Below are positions 31,599-37,429 of a DNA stretch of 37,429 nt, in pieces; within the stretch, counting starts at the first letter, position 1, and every line of letters begins with the position of its first letter. Below the pieces are notes generated by a model. That model had not been told where the DNA came from and made no database searches. It was given only the letters and a program-made list of their open reading frames with translations. The stretch covers positions 1 through 37,429 of the forward strand of contig JAAXQF010000468.1 of assembly GCA_012974435.1 (NCBI GenBank). The letters run 5' to 3'. Both the position numbers and the translations under genes were made by a program. The stretch comes from Desulfuromonadales bacterium (GTDB lineage: Bacteria > Desulfobacterota > Desulfuromonadia > Desulfuromonadales > BM103).

Positions 31599-33029
31599 AT
31601 GGAACGTATTCTGATTGTCGATGATGAGGCTTTTATTCGAGAGAACCTGGAAAGGATTCTCGCAGAGGAGGGCTATCATCCATATTCTACAGATAATGGT
31701 GATGACGCAGTCAAGGAAGTCAGTGAAGCCGACGTCGACCTGGTTTTGCTGGATCTGAACCTTGGCGCTGAAAGTGGTCTGGATGTTCTCCGCGCGATGC
31801 GTGAGGTTGACCCAGATGTGCTGGTTATCATTATTACCGGCTATGGGACCGTCGAAAGCGCTGTTGAAGCGCTGAAGATGGGTGCTTATGACTACATCAA
31901 GAAGCCATTTAAAGCTGACGCAATTCGACTGATTGTTAAGCTGGCCCTGGAAACTCAGAACCTGCGTAGGGAAGTTCGCCAGTTGAGACGCGGAAGCCAG
32001 TCTCGTGAAGCTTCTGGCGATAACCTTATGGTTGGCTCAAGTGAACAACTGACACAGGTGTACCGTCAGATTCGCGAGGTAGCCAAGCATGAAACGTCGA
32101 CTGTCCTGATTACCGGTGAATCTGGAACCGGCAAGGAGTTGGTCGCAAGAGCTATTCATCAGTTGTCACCCCGAAAGTCGAAACCCTTTGTTGAGATCAA
32201 CTGTGGTTCTCTCCCCTTCAACTTGCTGGAAACAGAGCTGTTCGGACATGAACGGGGAGCTTTCACCGATGCCAAGACCCGCAAGATAGGTCTTTTCGAA
32301 GAGGCCAACGGCGGTACGATCTTCCTTGATGAAATCGGTGAAATGGATATGAACCTTCAGGTTAAGCTGCTCAGGGTTCTTGAAGACCGCAAGATCAGGC
32401 GCCTGGGAGGCAACCGCAATATAGATATCGATGTCCGGGTTGTCGCAGCAACCAACCTTGAAATCAAGGAGGCTATCGAACAGAAGGGGTTTCGGGAGGA
32501 TCTTTACTATCGGCTCAATGTCTTTCCGATTCATGTCGCCCCCTTGCGGGACCGGCGCGAAGACATTCCCCCCTTGCTGGAATTTTTCCTCAAACATTTC
32601 AGCGAGGAGTTCCACAAGAACGTCAATGAAATATCACGTGCCGCTCTTGACTTGCTGATGCGCTATCACTGGCCTGGTAATGTGCGTGAATTGCGTAACG
32701 TCATGGAGCGCGTCTGTATCATGCACAATCAGGAGACGATCACCCCGGAATGCCTGCCCCGAGAGATATGGGGAGAAAAACCTCAGGACGAAGCCTCTTT
32801 TGATTATCGGATTCCCCCGGAAGGAATTTTGTTCGAGGAGATTGTCGGCCGGCTGGAAAAGGACCTGATTGCTCAAGCCGTCGGTATCACCGGTGGTAAT
32901 GTCGCAAAGACCGCACGTTTGCTTAATTTGCCTCGTGGGACCCTGCGTTACAAGATGGAAAAATATGAATTGGGTGAAGCGAGCGAAGGCCTGAATCGAA
33001 CCGGCACCTCTGTGAAGTCGCTTGCTTAG
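31599..33029 (+). CDS. Sigma-54-dependent response regulator, NtrC family
   Basis: A 476-aa three-domain protein. The receiver domain has the phospho-acceptor Asp52 (LLDLN) and the KKPF lysine. The AAA+ domain has Walker A GESGTGKE (about 173-180), the sigma-54 contact loop GAFTDA and Walker B GTIFLDEIGE. The C-terminal Fis-type helix-turn-helix is GGNVAKTARLLNLPRGTLRYKM. It activates sigma-54 promoters when phosphorylated, presumably by the kinase just upstream. A GGGGAGG ribosome site precedes ATG 31599. Confidence 0.95.
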   Translation: MERILIVDDEAFIRENLERILAEEGYHPYSTDNGDDAVKEVSEADVDLVLLDLNLGAESGLDVLRAMREVDPDVLVIIITGYGTVESAVEALKMGAYDYIKKPFKADAIRLIVKLALETQNLRREVRQLRRGSQSREASGDNLMVGSSEQLTQVYRQIREVAKHETSTVLITGESGTGKELVARAIHQLSPRKSKPFVEINCGSLPFNLLETELFGHERGAFTDAKTRKIGLFEEANGGTIFLDEIGEMDMNLQVKLLRVLEDRKIRRLGGNRNIDIDVRVVAATNLEIKEAIEQKGFREDLYYRLNVFPIHVAPLRDRREDIPPLLEFFLKHFSEEFHKNVNEISRAALDLLMRYHWPGNVRELRNVMERVCIMHNQETITPECLPREIWGEKPQDEASFDYRIPPEGILFEEIVGRLEKDLIAQAVGITGGNVAKTARLLNLPRGTLRYKMEKYELGEASEGLNRTGTSVKSLA

Positions 33030-33054
33030 GTTCGGTATTTATGGTCGCCCCATG

Positions 33055-33534
33055 TTATTTGTTAGGCTTGAAATCCACAACTTTTTGTTGCGCTTCTTCA
33101 ACCAAATAAGGATGGAGTTGGCCCTTTAGCTTTTTGAGATTTTCTCTGGCGAACTGTAACCCTTGTTTTGCGGCCAAAGCGGTCCAATAGTAGGCCTTAA
33201 AGAGGTTTCGTGTTACGCTTTCTCCGCAACCTTTACTGTACATCATACCCAGATGGCTCTGTGCAAGTGTATGTCCTTGCAGAGCGGCCTTCTCTGTCCA
33301 TTTCAAGGCCTTGTCGCAATCTGGAGAGACTCCCGATCCTGTTTTGTACATCACTCCAAGGAAGTAGGCCGCATTCTCGTCACCTTGTGCAGCTTCATTC
33401 ATGACTTGCGCAGTTTCCAGTCCCCACACCGACTGAGTCAAGACCGCCACACTAATAAAAACAAGCAATAAGTTTCTATATGACCATATAAGGTGCTTCG
33501 GCGTTTTTTGCTTTTTAGGTTTCATCGCATTCAT
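33055..33534 (-). CDS. Exported Sel1-repeat protein
   Basis: A 159-aa protein. A basic start and a hydrophobic signal (LLLVFISVAVLTQSVWG, cleavage near residue 38) precede two Sel1-like repeats (AAYFLGVMYKTGSGVSPDCDKA and AQSHLGMMYSKGCGESVTRN). A lysine-rich C-terminus follows. Sel1 repeats form helical scaffolds for protein-protein contact. It starts inside the stop of the preceding gene (ATGA overlap) and is the last gene of the hexaheme cytochrome operon, so it may be an assembly or scaffold partner. That role is inferred. Confidence 0.8.
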   Translation of the reverse strand: MNAMKPKKQKTPKHLIWSYRNLLLVFISVAVLTQSVWGLETAQVMNEAAQGDENAAYFLGVMYKTGSGVSPDCDKALKWTEKAALQGHTLAQSHLGMMYSKGCGESVTRNLFKAYYWTALAAKQGLQFARENLKKLKGQLHPYLVEEAQQKVVDFKPNK

Positions 33535-33881
33535 TTGTTCGGAATCTCTTTGCGTGATTCAATGACAAAATTAAAAAGTGATTTCGATTTTATGAGTCTT
33601 TTTAGATAAATCTTACGGGGTGTAGCTTCCAGGCCCTCAATGATAGGCTGAAGTTTATCGCATCTCTCCACGAGAGATTGAAGAGCTTCAGTTGAGAGAG
33701 CCATGGAGTTGACAGTCTTTGAGGTTATATCTAAAAATTCGTCTTTCCAGGGCTCGTTGGAGGGGATCTCTTCAGCGTGAAGGTTGAATATTAGCCGATC
33801 GGCAACACAGTCGAACGGAACGAAATGACTGGATAAAAGTATAAAAAAACACGCATGGACAAAGATTCTGCGTTTGCTCAT
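33531..33881 (-). CDS. Small secreted protein of unknown function in the cytochrome operon
   Basis: A 116-aa protein with a signal peptide (VHACFFILLSSHFVPFDCVA, cleavage near residue 27). The mature part is helical and charged (STEALQSLVERCDKLQPIIEGLE) and contains no heme motif. No family was recognised. It lies 1 bp after the second cytochrome stop and overlaps the Sel1 gene by 4 nt, so it is translated with them. A periplasmic location is likely. Confidence 0.65.
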   Translation of the reverse strand: MSKRRIFVHACFFILLSSHFVPFDCVADRLIFNLHAEEIPSNEPWKDEFLDITSKTVNSMALSTEALQSLVERCDKLQPIIEGLEATPRKIYLKRLIKSKSLFNFVIESRKEIPNK

Positions 33882-33882
33882 T

Positions 33883-34653
33883 TTAATAAGACCTCACCTC
33901 TGGATGACACCGGTTGCAGTCGTCGATGGGGAAAGCTACATTGAGGTGACAGCCACCGCAGAACCTGCCCTTCAAAATCGCTCTCATGCTAAAATTCTCT
34001 GTCCCCTTTTTCTTGATGTTGAACACTTCAGGGTGGCACATTTCACAACCCATCCAGTCAAGATGAGATTTGTGAGAGAAGTATGCAGGAGAGATGCCCC
34101 CCATCTCGGCTGTCAGCTCAATCGTTTTGTCAAAATCCATGACAGAGGGCTCCTCCTTTAAGTATCGGCGTGGAGATATCAGCCCTCGTTGGAGCGACTG
34201 CGTCCAGTCAATACCATTTCCGTACTCGGTTGTAGGGAATGGTTTTTTCCCGAAGTAGACGAACTTTGCTTTGATGTAGGAATTGTCGTTATTATGACAT
34301 TTGATGCAGTCCTGTTGATGACTGAAAGCGGTTGTGCCGTTATGGCATGCTCCGCAATAGCGGCCATTCTTCAACTCTTCATGACTTATCTCGGTACTGT
34401 TGACTTTCATGCTGAACTCGAGCTCAGTATGGCACACTTCGCAGGTGTACCTTAGCCGATGTGTCCAGTGAGAGAATGTCGCCGGAAGCACTTTCTCTTG
34501 CTCTGAGGTCCGGTTGATGAGAATATTCCCATACTCCTCGGGTGGCAACATTGGCAGGAGGGCATAAAACCCTCGCGACCAAACCGGTTGCGTAAGGAGA
34601 ACCACGCTTGCGCCTAAAATGAAAAGAACAAGTTTTAAAGTTTTGTGTGACAT
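33883..34653 (-). CDS. Hexaheme c-type cytochrome (two cytochrome c7-like triheme domains), second copy
   Basis: A protein of about 256 aa with a signal peptide (LKLVLFILGASVVLLTQPVWS) and six CxxCH sites: CEVCH, CGACH and CIKCH in the first half, CEMCH, CGGCH and CNRCH in the second. Each half opens with FSHxxH, giving two c7-type triheme modules. Six hemes in about 230 residues indicate a periplasmic electron carrier. The ATG at 34653 overlaps the end of the upstream paralogue by 19 nt. A TTG at 34662 is the alternative. It is a tandem paralogue of the upstream gene. Confidence 0.88.
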   Translation of the reverse strand: MSHKTLKLVLFILGASVVLLTQPVWSRGFYALLPMLPPEEYGNILINRTSEQEKVLPATFSHWTHRLRYTCEVCHTELEFSMKVNSTEISHEELKNGRYCGACHNGTTAFSHQQDCIKCHNNDNSYIKAKFVYFGKKPFPTTEYGNGIDWTQSLQRGLISPRRYLKEEPSVMDFDKTIELTAEMGGISPAYFSHKSHLDWMGCEMCHPEVFNIKKKGTENFSMRAILKGRFCGGCHLNVAFPIDDCNRCHPEVRSY

Positions 34654-35438
34654 CTTTTGCAACCAGATTGCGGGAACGCGACTGTGTCATGACAGACGCC
34701 ACAATATTTCCCCTGGAAAAGGTCAATCATAGAGTAGGTTGTTGCACCTTTACGTACACCCATGAAGATGTCTGGATGACAAACTTCACAGCCGTTCCAG
34801 ACCGTGTGTTTGGCATGCGAGAAAATAATGTCAGGCATGCCCTCAATCTTTGATGTGATTGCGAAGTCGTCAACAATGGCAAGGTCCGTGCCTTCTACTG
34901 AAATCCCTTCGATGTAATCAATCGGTGTGATATGGCCCTTGGCTACAGCCTGTTCCCAGTTAATGCCATTGCCTTGACGCTCTTTGGGGAGTTTGTTCGA
35001 AAATTTATAAAACTTCTCTTCGAGGTCCGGTGTTTCACCATTGTTATGACAGCGTTGACATTCTTCGATTTTCAGGTTTGATGATTCCTCTGAGCAAGCG
35101 CGAAAAAGAGGCTTGCCATCATACTGGACTTTCCCGTTATGGCAGGTGCCGCAGAAAAAACCACGGATGTTGTCAGAAGCAGTAATCTCAGTGTCATTTG
35201 CTGCCATAGCAAAACCGATGTCTACGTGACATAATCGACAGGTCGCATTGGCTCGGTGCACCCAGTGGTCAAAAGCTACTGGAGCAAGCCCTATGTCGGT
35301 GGAATAATTGTCAATAATGACTCGACCGTAGAGGTGTGGTCTGACCCGCTTTTTTTTGACCCCATCTTTTGCCTGAACTAATCCCGTGAAAATAAGTGCC
35401 AACAAGAGAGCTAGAACTAGGGTACATATCTTTTTCAT
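34635..35438 (-). CDS. Hexaheme c-type cytochrome (two cytochrome c7-like triheme domains), first copy
   Basis: A 267-aa precursor with a signal peptide (LVLALLLALIFTGLVQA, cleavage near residue 23) and six CxxCH sites: CRLCH, CGTCH, CQRCH, then CEVCH, CGVCH, CKRCH. The two halves begin FDHWVH and FSHAKH. The spacing of the three hemes in each half resembles the cytochrome c7 family. It is the first gene of a four-gene operon with its paralogue, a small secreted protein and a Sel1 protein. It probably carries electrons in the periplasm. The redox partner is unknown. Confidence 0.9.
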   Translation of the reverse strand: MKKICTLVLALLLALIFTGLVQAKDGVKKKRVRPHLYGRVIIDNYSTDIGLAPVAFDHWVHRANATCRLCHVDIGFAMAANDTEITASDNIRGFFCGTCHNGKVQYDGKPLFRACSEESSNLKIEECQRCHNNGETPDLEEKFYKFSNKLPKERQGNGINWEQAVAKGHITPIDYIEGISVEGTDLAIVDDFAITSKIEGMPDIIFSHAKHTVWNGCEVCHPDIFMGVRKGATTYSMIDLFQGKYCGVCHDTVAFPQSGCKRCHTKL

Positions 35439-35750
35439 GGAGAACCCCTGTGTGAAAAGTTGACATTAAAAGAACTCACTAAATGATGTAATTTCTCAAT
35501 TATCTAATAGGCAACTTTGAACGTATTATCCGATAATAGCTTAGATTTAATTGTTAGCATACCTTTTATTCTCCAACCAAGTGTCTTGGATATCGAACAC
35601 CAAACGAGGTATCCTTCAGCTGTTATCAGTTGTCGTAGTGGCGACTACTACTATTTTGATAATTGCAAAGACATCTCATTACTCCCCTGCAGTTAATGGC
35701 TTTATTGTTGATTCCATTGCCTAGCAGCCTGTCGGACTATCTGGGCTGAA
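35439..35750. other. Gene-free AT-rich region upstream of the cytochrome operon
   Basis: No credible gene is seen. It contains the 15-mer at 35451-35465 shared with 3904-3918, the perfect palindrome at 35524-35538, and a GGATA...TATCC inverted pair near 35588-35613. A clear -35/-10 for the minus-strand cytochrome operon could not be chosen. Confidence 0.4.
35524..35538. promoter_or_regulatory. Perfect palindrome, candidate operator
   Basis: TATTATC-c-GATAATA is a perfect 7+7 inverted repeat, about 86 bp upstream of the cytochrome operon start. The protein that would bind is unknown. Confidence 0.5.
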
Positions 35751-35754
35751 GCGA

Positions 35755-35853
35755 AAATTTGACTGTTTGAGAACAGATTTTGGCTCTTTTGAGAGTAATA
35801 GCCGTAGCTATTGGTCGAAAAGGAGCTGAGATATGGACCAAACAGGCAGATTT
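35755..35853. repeat. 99-bp imperfect palindrome, MITE-like
   Basis: The left arm (35755-35802) and right arm (35807-35853) match in three blocks. These are AAATTTGACTGTTTG against AAATCTGCCTGTTTG at the ends, TTTT with GCTC in the middle, and ATAGC-CGTA-GCTAT at the tip. It lies immediately upstream of hypF. Its reading frame is open and in phase with hypF, but no start supports translation through it. Confidence 0.6.
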
Positions 35854-35935
35854 GCAGGAAATTATCGAGTATGATTTAGTGCGTATATCGATAGTTTCCT
35901 CGTTAGACAATAATGAATTACCTGGAAGAACTAAC

Positions 35936-37429
35936 TTGCAAAGACAAAAGATCGTCATCGAAGGAATAGTGCAGGGAGTTGGTTTCCGCCCGTTTATCTA
36001 CCAGTTGGCTAAGCGGTTTGCTCTGGCAGGCTCTGTATGCAACGACACTCGCGGTGTGACGGTTGAAGTTGAGGGCGAGCCAGAAGTCCTTGACCTTTTT
36101 GTTACCGCAGTCCAGAACGAAAAACCACCTTTAGCAGTTATTCAAAGCCTTCATGTCGAAACTGTCCCGCTCAAGGGCTGTGTCGGTTTCTCCATTTTGC
36201 AGAGCGCTGTAGATGAAACACGTCGAGCCCAGATCTCTCCGGACACTTTCGTTTGCGACGACTGCCTGCAAGAGCTCTTTGATGCTGAGGACCGCCGCTA
36301 TCGCTATCCTTTTATCAATTGCACGAACTGCGGTCCGCGCTACACCATAGTGACCGGCATCCCCTATGATCGGCCTTTAACGACTATGGCCGATTTTCCC
36401 CTCTGTGCAGCCTGTCAAAGTGAATACGATGACCCGACCTCGCGTCGTTTTCATGCGCAACCGAACGCTTGTCCTGAATGTGGTCCGCAGCTGCAGCTGC
36501 TTGATGCAAACGGGCATTCTTCAAACGCTCAAGATCCGCTCGAAGAGACCGTTCGCCGCCTTAAAAATGGCCAGATTGTCGCTATCAAGGGCTTGGGTGG
36601 CTACCACCTCGCTGTGGACGCGACTAACTCTGATGCTGTTCAGGAACTTCGGCGACGCAAACAACGTGACGAAAAGCCCTTTGCCCTGATGACTCGAAGC
36701 CTTGAAGTGGCTGAACGACTGGTTCTGATCGGTGATGATGAGGCCCGCTTGTTACAGGGCGTAGAGCGACCGATTGTTTTGCTGCAGAAGAGGGCAGACC
36801 ACAATCTCGCCGAAAACGTTGCTCCTGACAACCGTTACTTCGGAGTCATGCTTCCTTACACGCCGTTACATTATCTCTTGTTGCAGGATGAGTTTGAGGT
36901 GTTGGTTATGACCAGCGCCAACCTCTCCGATGAACCGATTGCCTTTGAAGATCATGAAGCCTGTCGGCGCCTGAATACAATCGCTGATGCCTTCCTGGTC
37001 CATAACCGTCGCATACACACCCGCACGGATGATTCGATCGCCCGGGTAATGGCTGACAGGCCGCTCCTTTTACGTCGTTCGCGGGGTTTTGTGCCACGCG
37101 CAATCGCTCTACCCCATGAGGCTCCATCGATCCTTGCTGTCGGCGCAGAGTTGAAGAACACCCTCTGCCTGACCCGTGGTGACAGGGCTTTTTTGAGTCA
37201 GCATGTCGGAGACTTGAAGAACCTGGAGGTTTACCAATCATTCAAGCAGACGATTGCTCATCTGCAGTCGATCCTGGAAGTCAGGCCGGAAAAGGTCGCC
37301 CATGATCTGCACCCTGATTATTATTCGACCCGTTATGCTCTGGAAGAGAGTGGTCTAGAGCCTGTTGCCGTCCAGCATCATCATGCTCATCTCGCTAGCT
37401 GTCTGGCTGAACATGGTGTCGAAGAGTCT
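35936..37429 (+). CDS. hypF: Carbamoyltransferase HypF, 3' end outside the window
   Basis: The first 498 residues of a protein usually near 750-800 aa. Domains in order: acylphosphatase with GVGFRP (14-19), two zinc-finger units (C107/C110 with C129/C132; C157/C160 with C179/C182), a YrdC-like domain (KGLGGYHLAVDA) and the start of the Kae1-like domain (HDLHPDYYST, VQHHHAHLASC). HypF makes the carbamoyl group that becomes the CN ligands of NiFe hydrogenase. TTG 35936 with GGAAG about 8 nt upstream fits the family N-terminus. The nearby ATG 35913 is out of frame, and GTG 35879 is possible but lies by the palindrome. Confidence 0.93.
   Translation, partial: MQRQKIVIEGIVQGVGFRPFIYQLAKRFALAGSVCNDTRGVTVEVEGEPEVLDLFVTAVQNEKPPLAVIQSLHVETVPLKGCVGFSILQSAVDETRRAQISPDTFVCDDCLQELFDAEDRRYRYPFINCTNCGPRYTIVTGIPYDRPLTTMADFPLCAACQSEYDDPTSRRFHAQPNACPECGPQLQLLDANGHSSNAQDPLEETVRRLKNGQIVAIKGLGGYHLAVDATNSDAVQELRRRKQRDEKPFALMTRSLEVAERLVLIGDDEARLLQGVERPIVLLQKRADHNLAENVAPDNRYFGVMLPYTPLHYLLLQDEFEVLVMTSANLSDEPIAFEDHEACRRLNTIADAFLVHNRRIHTRTDDSIARVMADRPLLLRRSRGFVPRAIALPHEAPSILAVGAELKNTLCLTRGDRAFLSQHVGDLKNLEVYQSFKQTIAHLQSILEVRPEKVAHDLHPDYYSTRYALEESGLEPVAVQHHHAHLASCLAEHGVEES

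Noticed and set aside
35913-35935. ATG 35913 as the hypF start
   Set aside because: It is not in frame with the HypF motifs; the frame fits TTG 35936.

Overview
The window looks like chromosomal DNA of a respiratory deltaproteobacterium of the order Desulfuromonadales (Desulfuromonas/Geobacter/Geopsychrobacter type). The evidence is a succinyl-CoA:acetate CoA-transferase, a PpcA-type triheme cytochrome c7, two hexaheme cytochromes, a complete cbb3 oxidase with its assembly genes, a sigma-54-dependent two-component operon, an rpoH preceded by a CIRCE element, and HypF. No rRNA, tRNA, CRISPR array, integrase or intact transposase was seen. This placement is inferred from gene content.

Layout. 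1-3.9 kb, minus strand: CoA-transferase, BamD and RpoH, each with a recognisable promoter, and terminators after the first two. 3.9-7.0 kb, plus strand: a 48-aa Cys-rich lipoprotein, the fluoride channel CrcB, a DUF190 protein, a TerB-like protein, an MnmM/YtqB-type methyltransferase and a membrane-anchored PilZ-like protein. This part holds two odd repeat structures. 7.3-11.4 kb: an ArsR regulator (minus) diverges from a tightly coupled plus-strand operon of cation antiporter, DUF3108 protein and CBS/DRTGG/DHH pyrophosphatase, followed by five tandem 11-bp repeats. 11.4-15.9 kb: HAD phosphatase, cytochrome c7, a transmembrane XRE regulator with a periplasmic EF-hand, a small zinc-ribbon protein, an msrA-hydrolase-DUF2784 operon and a YqaE/Pmp3 peptide. 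16.2-17.1 kb: a membrane protein of unknown function.

17.1-25.7 kb, minus strand: ccoN, a ccoO-cytochrome c fusion, ccoQ and a one-heme ccoP, then a terminator, then ccoG, ccoH/fixH, ccoI, ccoS, a second FixH/YtkA-like gene and a TauE/SafE-like gene. A histidine kinase diverges from ccoN. 27.5-33.0 kb, plus strand: ispB, then a sigma-54 promoter leading a small ORF, a dCache histidine kinase and an NtrC-family regulator. 33.0-35.4 kb, minus strand: two tandem hexaheme cytochromes, a small secreted protein and a Sel1 protein. 35.4-37.4 kb: a palindrome-rich gap, then hypF, cut by the window end.

Together the genes describe acetate oxidation (CoA-transferase), quinone side-chain synthesis (IspB), periplasmic multiheme electron carriers, a high-affinity terminal oxidase for low oxygen, hydrogenase maturation, and envelope or heat stress control. 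The least explained items are the transmembrane XRE/EF-hand regulator beside the cytochrome c7 gene, the hexaheme cytochrome operon, and the heme redistribution between CcoO and CcoP.
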